A DNA stretch of 15,434 bases, from positions 1-15,434 of the forward strand of contig JBCBVV010000083.1 in NCBI GenBank assembly GCA_039817415.1, in the 5' to 3' direction. How positions within the stretch are numbered: the stretch's first letter is position 1; every line of letters starts with the position of its first letter. Both the position numbers and the translations under genes were made by a program. Of this stretch, positions 1-6,377 are shown in pieces. The DNA comes from JALEFZ01 sp039817415. Its GTDB lineage: Bacteria; Bacteroidota; Bacteroidia; J057. Below the pieces are notes generated by a model. It searched no databases and was not told the DNA's origin. It was given only the letters and a program-made list of their open reading frames with translations.

Positions 1-152
1 TTGAGCCTTTCTTCCATCATGTCGCTCATGGTAGCGGAAGGCCAGACCTGATCATCTCTTCCAGATAAAAGCAGGATGGGACCCGCGATTTTTTCTACTG
101 GTATAACGGCTGAAGGATATTGATCGATCTGTTGCAAGCCAGCTTCCCAGTA
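1..152 (-). pseudogene. 3'-side fragment of the alpha/beta hydrolase gene, duplicated
   Basis: This stretch repeats 3242-3393 in the same orientation with a single difference (g at 78 against a at 3319). On the minus strand it corresponds to about codons 201-251 of the hydrolase at 3016-3993, including the GRDDQVWPS acid-residue segment. It starts abruptly at 152/153, where the sequence switches to a truncated IS3 transposase, and it runs off the left edge of the window, so more of the second copy may lie outside. The orfB frame crosses the junction out of phase with the hydrolase frame, so no fusion protein with hydrolase sequence is made. The near identity indicates a recent duplication or ongoing gene conversion. 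Confidence 0.9.
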
Positions 153-378
153 ATTTCACAAATTCTGCGATACCCAAAGCAAGGTTCTAGCAGATGAATC
201 TGATCAATGAGCTTCATCAACTCTAAATTTAGAGGACTTTCTCCTATCGGTTGATAGTAAAACAAAGAACGATGAATATCCCATAACTGGCACTGCTCAG
301 GGATGCTTAGCTCAGGGTCATGAGCGTCCACCAGACTCCTGCGAACTCGATTACTCAAAAGGCTTGAGCTTTTTTTAA
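153..378 (-). pseudogene. IS3-family orfB transposase, N-terminal fragment
   Basis: The frame that begins in the T4A7 tract near 370 reads SSLLSNRVRRSLVDAHDPEL, then a segment with the characteristic QCQLWDIHRSLFYYQPIGES and LNLELMKLIDQIH and finally CFGYRRI. This is the helical N-terminal region that precedes the rve/DDE integrase core in IS3 OrfB. The protein stops being IS-like at base 153, well before any catalytic residue. The orfB frame lies +1 (equivalently -2) relative to the orfA frame at the A-rich tract. Canonical IS3 frameshifting is -1, so a one-base indel is as likely as programmed frameshifting. Confidence 0.85.
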
Positions 379-642
379 AACCAGTCTCGCTCCATTTTGA
401 GCCGACCAATTTTTTCATCAAATCGTTGATTCTCCAATTCAAGATCAACAAAATCTTTGACTTTCTCTTTGCCAAATAGATCTGCAACACCACTTTGCAA
501 CTGCTTCTTCAAAGCAATGATTTGATGGGGATGAAGTTCATAACGTCTGGCAAGTTCGTGCAAAGGCTCTCATTCACGGAGAGCTTCCAAGGTAACTTTC
601 CCCTTAAATTCTCTGCTAAATGTTCTGCGTTTTTTTGCTCAT
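375..642 (-). pseudogene. IS3-family orfA, helix-turn-helix transposase subunit, disrupted
   Basis: The reconstructed protein starts at ATG 642-640 and would read MSKKRRTFSREFKGKVTLEA, the standard N-terminus of IS3-family OrfA. The frame is broken by one extra A in a seven-A run (630-636) and by an in-frame TGA at 572-570. The remaining open part, downstream of 563, reads LHELARRYELHPHQIIALKK and continues to LENQRFDEKIGRLKMERDW; the first stretch matches the HTH of this family and the second the leucine-zipper-like tail. It ends at TAA 377-375, inside a T4A7 tract next to the orfB frame. OrfA normally binds the IS ends and, after frameshifting, forms OrfAB. Here it is dead. Confidence 0.85.
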
Positions 643-709
643 AACCACTAAATAAGTTAACTAAAAAATCAACTAGAACAGTGGTCCGGATATTGGGGGG
701 CACTTCACA

Positions 710-1081
710 GCAAGCTACTTTGAGGAGGGAGACAAGAAGATATTAGAAGGAAATTATCCAGCTGGTGTAGGATGACGAAATGGCGGAGCATTCTCAAAGC
801 CCAGTGACCTAAAAAATGGAATGTTGGGTCCAGGTAAACGTACCTTCCCCAATTTAGATCCAAGTCATCAAATTGAATTTGCTGCTAAACATAGAATTTA
901 TGTAAGTGAGAACAATACCTTTCCTACTGATTATAAACCTAAATGATACAGAGATAGGATTTCCTTTGGAATTAACTATCGCAATAAGCTAAAATCTGCA
1001 GGTGTAACTGGCCATCAAGCTTGGCGGGCACAAGCCCAATCTTTGTGGTTTTGTGAACTCAAAAAAAGAGCAAAAGAATGA
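710..1081 (+). pseudogene. C-terminal part of an unknown, possibly toxin-like protein, with two in-frame TGA codons
   Basis: One reading frame stays coherent over about 123 codons, interrupted only by TGA at 773-775 and TGA at 944-946, and ends at TGA 1079-1081. The pieces read YFEEGDKKILEGNYPAGVG, then RNGGAFSKPSDLKNGMLGPG and so on to FPTDYKPK, then YRDRISFGINYRNKLKSAGV through HQAWRAQAQSLWFCELKKRA. Both internal stops are one transition away from TGG (Trp), and the flanking residues read naturally through them. The 5' part is lost at the IS3 end near 707. The stop overlaps the start of the lipoprotein gene at 1078 (ATGA). Position and layout resemble an RHS or other polymorphic-toxin C-terminus next to an immunity gene, but I do not recognise the domain. 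Toxin identity is inference. Confidence 0.6.
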
Positions 1082-2154
1082 ATAAAAAGCCATCAAGAAT
1101 AGGAATGAAATTTATTCTCTTTACCCTATTTCATCTTTTATTAAGCCTTCAGATTTCATCATGTTTGGGTCAGCCAATTATCATCCAGGGCTATTTTAAC
1201 ATGACCACCCATAACTTTATCTATATGGTAAATCCATGTAGATGTGGGATACCTGAATACGTCAACCAACTACGAAATAAAAAAAGTAGGGTCAAGACTT
1301 GTCTGGTAACCGAAGAGACCTTAAAAAAGAAGATATTTTCGAAAAAAATGAAAGTAGTATTACCTGAATCAGAACAATCGCTGTTTCATTACGACCAATC
1401 AGGATATCCCATTCAAGAAGATTATTATTTTGAAAAGATTGATTCAGGTTTATATAGGACAGAGATAAGGGATCAAAGGGAATACTACCATTCAAATAGC
1501 TATGCAATGTGTATGGACACAATTCCAAAGGTATTCAAGGAAAAAATTCTAACACCTCCTGCTTCACTAGAGGGAGTGGCATGGCCTGGCTTTGGAGTCC
1601 ATGACTCAAATGATGTTGAGGCCGTAGGAGGCATATTAGATACTTCCTATTTAGATTTGGAAAGGGACCAATTGGTTAAAGAGTATCTTATAAAGAGTGG
1701 ATATTCTCAAAAAGTAATTCATCGAGAAAATAAAAATGGAGAAGTAGTTGAAGTAGAAGGATTTTTCTCGACAGGCCTTAGAACCTATTTGAAACGTAGG
1801 ATACAAACAGAAAATGGATTCGAAGGCCAATTGATTTCCGAAACTGAAGGTGGTGATTACATCCGAAGCATCAAATATGATTCCTTAGGTTATCGTTACT
1901 TCGAAGGCTATGAATACTATCCCAAGGATTCCACCAAAAAGCAACTTCGGATTGCCAGAAGATACAGTGATTATAAATTATATGTCTATGACGGGGATTA
2001 CTACCTTCAGGCAGTTCTACATTACATGAAAGGTAAAATTGTTGAAAGTAAGGAATACGAGTATGACGAGAACAAAAACCTCCTAAAAGAGACCTACAAT
2101 TCTCCATGGGGAGATGTTCAAATCATGAAATTTATTTATACATATTATGAATGA
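1078..2154 (+). CDS. Lipoprotein with YD-repeat-like C-terminal region, candidate immunity or surface protein
   Basis: The product has 358 residues. A basic N-terminus and hydrophobic stretch (about 11-25) end in a lipobox-like I-S-S-C with Cys29, so it is probably lipid-anchored after export. A second Met at residue 10 could also start the signal peptide; I keep 1078 because its ATG overlaps the stop of the upstream broken frame, which suggests translational coupling. Aromatic, YD-repeat-like strings occur in the C-terminal third (IKYDSLGYRYFEGYEYYPKD and KEYEYDENKNLLKETYN), as in RHS-like and MORN-like beta-rich proteins. Cysteines cluster at CRCG near residue 54. The gene is visibly AT-rich and sits between IS fragments, which suggests transfer. 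I know no specific family. An immunity role rests only on position. Confidence 0.8.
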   Translation: MNKKPSRIGMKFILFTLFHLLLSLQISSCLGQPIIIQGYFNMTTHNFIYMVNPCRCGIPEYVNQLRNKKSRVKTCLVTEETLKKKIFSKKMKVVLPESEQSLFHYDQSGYPIQEDYYFEKIDSGLYRTEIRDQREYYHSNSYAMCMDTIPKVFKEKILTPPASLEGVAWPGFGVHDSNDVEAVGGILDTSYLDLERDQLVKEYLIKSGYSQKVIHRENKNGEVVEVEGFFSTGLRTYLKRRIQTENGFEGQLISETEGGDYIRSIKYDSLGYRYFEGYEYYPKDSTKKQLRIARRYSDYKLYVYDGDYYLQAVLHYMKGKIVESKEYEYDENKNLLKETYNSPWGDVQIMKFIYTYYE

Positions 2155-2288
2155 TGGTATTTGTAATTTCTACACTCGATAAGTTTCTTTTACCCTTTCA
2201 AAAAAAGTGTAAGTCCCACCATAACTAGGTATTGTCTTAAAATTCCTAATACGTTTCAAAAGTTCTATCGGATGTTATCTGGTTGATT

Positions 2289-2714
2289 ATGAGACGTTAT
2301 GAGTTGATAGATGTACAATGGAACCAAATCAAGGATCTTATTCCAACTTCTGAGTCCAACCGGGGTCGCCTTGCTAAGTCTCATCGCCTTATGTTCAGTG
2401 GCATTCTTTGGGTGCTCTTTAGCGGAGCAGTTTGGCGTGATCTTCCAGATCGCTTTGGACCTTGGAAAACAGTTTATGATCGTTTTCTCTGTAGGCAAGA
2501 GCATGATTCTTTTGATAGAATCCTAGCCACCCAATTTGGCGTAAAAGCCTTCGAAATGGTGCTAGATAAGAAGTTTGGGAGAATGGCCTCTTTCCAACAT
2601 AACACCATTGTGGACGTGAGTTTGACAGACGCGACTTCCTCATATAACCACATTTCCCAAGATAGCTACCTGCTGCAGACAGCTAGGGGAATGGGGATTT
2701 GCTTGGGGGATTGA
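2289..2714 (+). pseudogene. IS5-family transposase fragment (DUF4096-type N-terminal domain)
   Basis: The frame starts MRRYELIDVQWNQIKDLIP and continues with GRLAKSHRLMFSGILWVLFS and VWRDLPDRFGPWKTVYDRF, a clear match to the N-terminal DUF4096 domain of IS5-family (IS427-like) transposases. An ATG at 2289 fits the family better than the in-frame TTG at 2283. After about residue 95 the resemblance fades, and the frame ends at TGA 2712-2714 without the DDE catalytic residues or the usual second ORF. This is a dead remnant. I could not place its terminal inverted repeats. Confidence 0.8.
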
Positions 2715-3015
2715 GATCTCGGCTAAGCTCGATACTATGTTAAGTAGAAGGTAGACTTCAAAGATATTGTCTAACAGGACATGATCTAATACCCATCCTT
2801 CATTCAACTTTTCAGATGAAGCATAAAACTCATGGGGAACCAAGCAGGGATCCCCATGAGTTAACTTTTGTTAGGCTCCAGTACGGGAAATGGGATGGCA
2901 GGTCTATTGGACACACAAACTCCTTAAAGAATAAGCGTTGTTCTAGGTTTATGCCCTGAACAACGCCTACAACTTTGGGACCAAAGAGGCCTCATTTTTT
3001 TATGAAGATAGCAGC
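2715..3015. other. Non-coding stretch between IS5 remnant and hydrolase gene, with hairpins
   Basis: I see no convincing gene in these 301 bases. Besides the 12-bp-stem hairpin at 2827-2862, there is a perfect 9-bp inverted repeat GCGTTGTTC (2935-2943) / GAACAACGC (2958-2966) with a 14-nt loop. A short CTTTG...CAAAG repeat is followed by a run of seven T near 2995-3001, which could act as a weak terminator for plus-strand transcripts. Some of this DNA may be the eroded rest of the IS5 element. Confidence 0.5.
2827..2862 (+). terminator. Perfect 12-bp hairpin, possible transcription terminator
   Basis: AACTCATGGGGA (2827-2838) and TCCCCATGAGTT (2851-2862) are perfect reverse complements around a 12-nt loop. 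A short T-rich stretch follows on the plus side (AACTTTTG), and TTTTAT follows on the minus side. The stem is strong but the U-tracts are short, so the role is uncertain. It could end plus-strand transcripts from the IS5 remnant or read-through from the minus-strand hydrolase gene. Confidence 0.45.
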
Positions 3016-3993
3016 CTATTTAGTCTCAACCTTCTTGATATAAGCTTTGATTTTTTCCCAAGACTGAACAATTGCTGCCTTATCTCCCTCTATTGTCCCC
3101 CCATACTCAAATTCGTAGGCCTTCCCTCCGATATACATTTGGCCCTCCCGCCCTTTAGAAATATAGTCGAGATTACGAGAAATCAAATGGCCGGCATTTT
3201 CGAACTGGACATTTTCAACATCATGGGAGAAGTTATTTACTTTGAGCCTTTCTTCCATCATGTCGCTCATGGTAGCGGAAGGCCAGACCTGATCATCTCT
3301 TCCAGATAAAAGCAGGATAGGACCCGCGATTTTTTCTACTGGTATAACGGCTGAAGGATATTGATCGATCTGTTGCAAGCCAGCTTCCCAGTAGCCCAAG
3401 GTTTCTATTTTAGGAGAATCCGTTCCTTTGATCTTGGCCATGTGAAGGTAAGGTATATCTTGATTTTGGTAGGTCCAGCTAGCCTTTAACGTATCTGAGT
3501 TGAAGGGTAAAACCGCATTGGGCCAGGAAATAGAACTTGGGGCAAAAGCAATCACCCCACTGATCAAATCGGGAAATTGACTGGCCAATACCAAAGCCAA
3601 TTCTGCATTTCGGGAAGCGCCCATGACCACGATCTTATTCGGATCAACCTCAGCTTGTTTTCCCAACCACCTTATCGCCTTCTCAAAATACTCCAAGGGA
3701 ATCTCCTCCATCAATTGGGGTAGTCCCGGAACCCTGTAATAGGAGAGGGATAAGCCCACCACTCCCTGACCTAAGAATTCATTCGCCCAGTAATCCCCTC
3801 CTAGCCCTCCACCAATGACCACAACTGCAGGTCTCTCTTTCATGTCAGGGCCTGCAAAGTAAGTTGCTTGAATTCCCTCTTCCGAAACAACCTTTCCCTT
3901 CGTGCCATTGAACAAAAGGGAGTTTGCGACAAAATATCCTCCAACCAAGAGGAGAGGGATCAGGATAAAGCCAAGTCGTTTTTTCGAATTCAT
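3016..3993 (-). CDS. Membrane-anchored alpha/beta hydrolase, BAAT C-terminal / acyl-CoA thioester hydrolase-like
   Basis: The product has 325 residues. An N-terminal hydrophobic segment (about 8-27) is an uncleaved anchor or signal peptide, placing the catalytic domain outside the inner membrane. The fold signature includes GGGLGG (61-66, oxyanion region), the nucleophile elbow GASRNAE with Ser127, the acid in SGRDDQVWPS (Asp233 or 234) and His269 in ENAGHL. This order and the GxSxxxE elbow match the BAAT_C family (bile-acid-CoA:amino acid N-acyltransferase / acyl-CoA thioesterase C-terminal domain), although the usual Gly after S-K/R is Asn129. The substrate is unknown; an ester or thioester in the periplasm is likely. 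The gene looks monocistronic. The left edge of the window holds a 152-bp copy of codons 201-251. Confidence 0.85.
   Translation of the reverse strand: MNSKKRLGFILIPLLLVGGYFVANSLLFNGTKGKVVSEEGIQATYFAGPDMKERPAVVVIGGGLGGDYWANEFLGQGVVGLSLSYYRVPGLPQLMEEIPLEYFEKAIRWLGKQAEVDPNKIVVMGASRNAELALVLASQFPDLISGVIAFAPSSISWPNAVLPFNSDTLKASWTYQNQDIPYLHMAKIKGTDSPKIETLGYWEAGLQQIDQYPSAVIPVEKIAGPILLLSGRDDQVWPSATMSDMMEERLKVNNFSHDVENVQFENAGHLISRNLDYISKGREGQMYIGGKAYEFEYGGTIEGDKAAIVQSWEKIKAYIKKVETK
3242..3393 (-). repeat. Intragenic copy of the 152-bp direct repeat
   Basis: This is identical to 1-152 except at 3319 (a here, g at 78) and lies inside the hydrolase coding sequence. Homology beyond 3393 stops exactly where the IS3 fragment begins in the other copy. 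Left of 3242 it cannot be assessed because the other copy runs off the window. Recombination between the two direct copies would delete or amplify a 3,241-bp unit that carries both IS fragments, the broken frame and the lipoprotein gene. Confidence 0.9.
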
Positions 3994-4019
3994 GTGCTAG
4001 TATAGTTTCTTTTGGGGAG

Positions 4020-4043
4020 ATCTACGACATAGGTAGATATGTC
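4020..4043. promoter_or_regulatory. Overlapping inverted repeats upstream of the hydrolase gene
   Basis: Two perfect inverted repeats share bases: ATCTAC (4020-4025) with GTAGAT (4033-4038), and GACATA (4026-4031) with TATGTC (4038-4043). They lie 27-50 bases upstream of the hydrolase ATG at 3993, where a promoter or 5' leader would be. They could be an operator or mutually exclusive RNA hairpins. No clear TAnnTTTG box was found beside them. Confidence 0.35.
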
Positions 4044-4118
4044 CAATATCATTCGGTTAAAGACGCTCTATGGCGGGAAGAGTTGGAATAAAAAGGAGAG
4101 AATGAAAGAAGGGAATGT

Positions 4119-4343
4119 TTAGGAGATAGTTTTTAGGTATTGATCTAACGCTTGCTTACTGTCAAAATACAATTCCTGGTTCATTCCTCTTTCTCGATGA
4201 ATGATTACCTTAAAACCTGTTTTGATTTCCTTTACCTCATATTCAATTCCATTATTCGATTGTGAGGAGGGGTGTAAGCGCTTTCGAAAGTCCTCAAATA
4301 CTTTCTTAATGACACTACGTTTTTGGTGGGGTTTTCTCTTCAT
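4119..4343 (-). CDS. Small hypothetical protein (74 residues)
   Basis: Starting at ATG 4343 (an upstream TTG at 4352 would add three residues) this reads MKRKPHQKRSVIKKVFEDF, a strongly basic N-terminal helix. It ends in a segment that looks like two strands and a helix (IEYEVKEIKTGFKVIIHRER, then ELYFDSKQALDQYLKTIS). There is no signal peptide, membrane segment or Cys. It lies 74 bases beyond the end of the HupE-like gene on the same strand, so it could be the last gene of the metal operon or an independent gene. I know no family. The confident-looking beta-beta-alpha tail favours a real gene, but short length keeps this uncertain. Confidence 0.5.
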   Translation of the reverse strand: MKRKPHQKRSVIKKVFEDFRKRLHPSSQSNNGIEYEVKEIKTGFKVIIHRERGMNQELYFDSKQALDQYLKTIS

Positions 4344-4417
4344 GACCTTCAACAGTACGTATTCAAGTGGAAAAAGGCGAAGCTAGTTTCCGCCCACAGG
4401 CTTATTTACAGGAATGA

Positions 4418-5098
4418 TCAATGGCCTGTAAAGTAACCGTACACTTGATACATGAACAAAAATATTCCAGCAAGTACCAAGTACCAATTGACGGCCTTGT
4501 AAAAAGCTGGAAACTGCTTATGTGAACGCGAAAGCGTGATGATCGCCACAATTGGAATTAAAGCTAAGACCTGCCCAAGCTCCACACCTAGGTTAAAACA
4601 TAAAATTTTGAGTAAAAACTGCGCTTGCCCTATATCAAATGACTGCAAACGGGTAGACAAACCAAAACCATGAATCAGGCCAAAAAGCCCTACCATAAGC
4701 AACAGATTGGGCGATTTCATCTTCAGCTTTTCGAAACCACCTAAGTTCTCAAATCCCTTGTACAATACACTCAAGGCGATAACGGCATCCACCAAATGCT
4801 CATTTGCGGTGATTCCTGCATAGGTCGCCCCAATTAAGGTGATGCAATGCCCTATGGTAAATACGGTGATAAATTTTAAGATGTCCTGAAAACTATTCAA
4901 GTAGAATAGCACCCCGGCTAAAAACAGCAAATGATCATAGCCTGTCAACATATGCGTAGCCCCCACCCGAATGTAGGCCAACAAACCACCATGACGCAGC
5001 AGTTCCTGATCGGCACTACTAACATCATGTGCAAAGACGAAGAGCGGAAGGAACAAGATTAAGCAAGTACAATACTGCTTGAAAAAAAGACGATTCAT
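4418..5098 (-). CDS. HupE/UreJ-type integral membrane protein, probable metal permease component
   Basis: The product has 226 residues from ATG 5098, which shares one base with the stop of the upstream gene (TGATG), a sign of translational coupling; a TTG at 5101 is a weaker alternative. After a signal-peptide-like N-terminus ending FVFAHDVSS come about six TM helices. Conserved polar residues typical of HupE/UreJ (type 2) are present: HMLTGYDHLLFLAG with Asp55 and His56, His84 in TIGHC, His143 in LIHGFG and NLGVELGQ. HupE/UreJ proteins are linked to nickel or cobalt supply for hydrogenase and urease. Next to a His-rich DUF4198 partner, import of a divalent transition metal across the inner membrane is the likely job. 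The metal itself cannot be read from sequence. Confidence 0.85.
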   Translation of the reverse strand: MNRLFFKQYCTCLILFLPLFVFAHDVSSADQELLRHGGLLAYIRVGATHMLTGYDHLLFLAGVLFYLNSFQDILKFITVFTIGHCITLIGATYAGITANEHLVDAVIALSVLYKGFENLGGFEKLKMKSPNLLLMVGLFGLIHGFGLSTRLQSFDIGQAQFLLKILCFNLGVELGQVLALIPIVAIITLSRSHKQFPAFYKAVNWYLVLAGIFLFMYQVYGYFTGH

Positions 5099-6174
5099 CA
5101 ATCCCTGTTTCTAAAAACTAAAAATAACAATCCAATAATAAACAGACTACCTACGATAAAAATCCAAGAAGGGATTTCCTTTTTGTGCTTGTGATCGTGG
5201 TCGTGATGGGTATGGGTGTGGCGTCCATGCTTATGTGTGACCTCAAAAGTTAAGGTCGCCCATTTTGATATATGTGTCAATTCCTCCCTGTCAGCTACGC
5301 CAACCATATGAATGGTTCTGAGGTAGTAGATACCATCTTCTGGAAAATCAACCTTGACTATACCCTGTTCATTGGTCTGCAGTTGTTGTCCAATTGTATG
5401 CGAATGTTCATCCATTGCCTTGGATTTGTCCGCATGATCATGTTGGTGCTCACCATCATCATGGGAATGTTCATGGGTATGCTTTACGCCATCATGCTCG
5501 TGTATGTGAGCTCCGTGGGTATGGGATTCCCCAGTTGAGATATGGTTGGCATAAACCAATTGATTGGAAAGAGGTACCCCATCCAACAACAACTTCACTT
5601 CTAACTGGTCACCTGTATGTTTTTTATAAGGATTTTCAAGCGGGACAAACTCAATGGGATAGCCCAAAACTGATTTCCAATCATCTGTTTTGACGCCTCC
5701 AACCTGATAAATCGCTTTTACATGCTTTTGATAGCTCTCAACTGCGTCTTGGTCCAACAAGTTGTTGCTTTTTCGATACTCGAGCATATCCAATACGCCA
5801 TCATGCTCGAGGTAGTTGTTAAACTTATCTGCCTCAAGTTCTATGTTTCTTGCTTTAGTAGAGACACCCGCCACATATGTACCTGCTTCACCTGTATCAA
5901 AAGTTAATTGAGTAATGGTAGTATCCTGATCCTCCCACTGATCTGGTGTGATCCGTACTCTCTCCCCTTGTACCATAAAAGAGGCGTCAAGCATACGATC
6001 TCGGGTGATGATGTTCTCGCTCTTCTCAAAGGTTCCATTGTAGAGGCTAAAGGTCGCCTGTTGATTGGGCTGCAAGAAATAAGTCTCCATCTTTATGTAG
6101 AGATCGTGCCCACATAAAAGACCGAAAACTACTAACAAATAAAGCGGATTTAGGCGCTTGATATACTGTTTCAT
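5098..6174 (-). CDS. His-rich DUF4198 (NikM-like) periplasmic metal-binding protein
   Basis: The product has 358 residues. An N-terminal hydrophobic segment (about 8-20) precedes HDLYIKMETYFLQPNQQATF, the typical opening of DUF4198 proteins with a His close to the mature N-terminus. Beta-rich sequence follows. A His-rich insert (211-259, 15 His in 49 residues) and a second His-rich tract (314-330, 9 His in 17) precede one TM helix (about 336-354), so the protein is probably anchored at its C-terminus with the His clusters in the periplasm. DUF4198 includes NikM-like nickel/cobalt uptake components. It is the first gene of the operon and is coupled to the HupE-like gene. The His tracts fit capture of Ni, Co, Zn or Cu and hand-over to the permease. 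A secondary role in metal storage or resistance is possible. Confidence 0.8.
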   Translation of the reverse strand: MKQYIKRLNPLYLLVVFGLLCGHDLYIKMETYFLQPNQQATFSLYNGTFEKSENIITRDRMLDASFMVQGERVRITPDQWEDQDTTITQLTFDTGEAGTYVAGVSTKARNIELEADKFNNYLEHDGVLDMLEYRKSNNLLDQDAVESYQKHVKAIYQVGGVKTDDWKSVLGYPIEFVPLENPYKKHTGDQLEVKLLLDGVPLSNQLVYANHISTGESHTHGAHIHEHDGVKHTHEHSHDDGEHQHDHADKSKAMDEHSHTIGQQLQTNEQGIVKVDFPEDGIYYLRTIHMVGVADREELTHISKWATLTFEVTHKHGRHTHTHHDHDHKHKKEIPSWIFIVGSLFIIGLLFLVFRNRD

Positions 6175-6204
6175 TTATTAGGGTAAAGCTTTAATAGTGA
6201 ATGT

Positions 6205-6238
6205 CAAGGATAATAAGGTTCTTAGAACTAATCCCAAA
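6205..6238 (-). promoter_or_regulatory. Candidate Bacteroidota promoter with palindrome, upstream of the DUF4198-HupE operon
   Basis: On the minus strand, TTTG (6238-6235) and TATCCTTG (6212-6205, one mismatch to TAnnTTTG) are 22 bases apart, close to the Bacteroidota sigma-ABfr spacing. The palindrome GTTC-TAA-GAAC (6218-6228 on the plus strand, centre TTA) lies between the two boxes, a usual place for a repressor site. The predicted start of transcription is about 25 bases before the ATG at 6174. A metal-responsive repressor is an attractive reading but is not shown. Confidence 0.35.
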
Positions 6239-6377
6239 TTCAAGATAAAGTAAAGCTTATTTCCATGAATGAGTCAATAGGCTTGTTGAATTAGCAAAAA
6301 TTTGATCGCTAAGGACAGTTTATATCATGTTGCGCTAGTTCGATGGTAAAAAACTTCCTTCTTATACCTATTATATT

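Larger units (their letters stand above)
153..707 (-). mobile_element. Truncated IS3-family insertion sequence
   Basis: On the minus strand this holds, in order, an IS end that begins TGAAGTGCCCCCCAATAT near 707, a decayed orfA and the first part of orfB. The TG start with a C-rich tract followed by AATATCCGGACC is a usual type of IS3-family terminus. The element is cut off at 153, inside orfB, by the hydrolase fragment, so the catalytic DDE region, the far inverted repeat and any target-site duplication are missing. It cannot move on its own. Its right end abuts the broken coding frame at 710-1081, so it probably entered or truncated that gene. Confidence 0.85.

Noticed and set aside
2311..2526. 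Second plus-strand frame with a hydrophobic, lipoprotein-like appearance inside the IS5 fragment
   Set aside because: It overlaps the clearly transposase-like frame at 2289-2714 and has no independent support.
5158..5530. Tandem-looking repeats of CAT/GTG triplets
   Set aside because: These are codon-level consequences of His-rich coding sequence, not a DNA satellite or CRISPR array; spacing is irregular.
5394..5693. Plus-strand frame rich in His opposite the DUF4198 gene
   Set aside because: His codons CAT/CAC read as ATG/GTG and related codons on the other strand; the His content here comes from the repetitive composition of the real minus-strand His tract.
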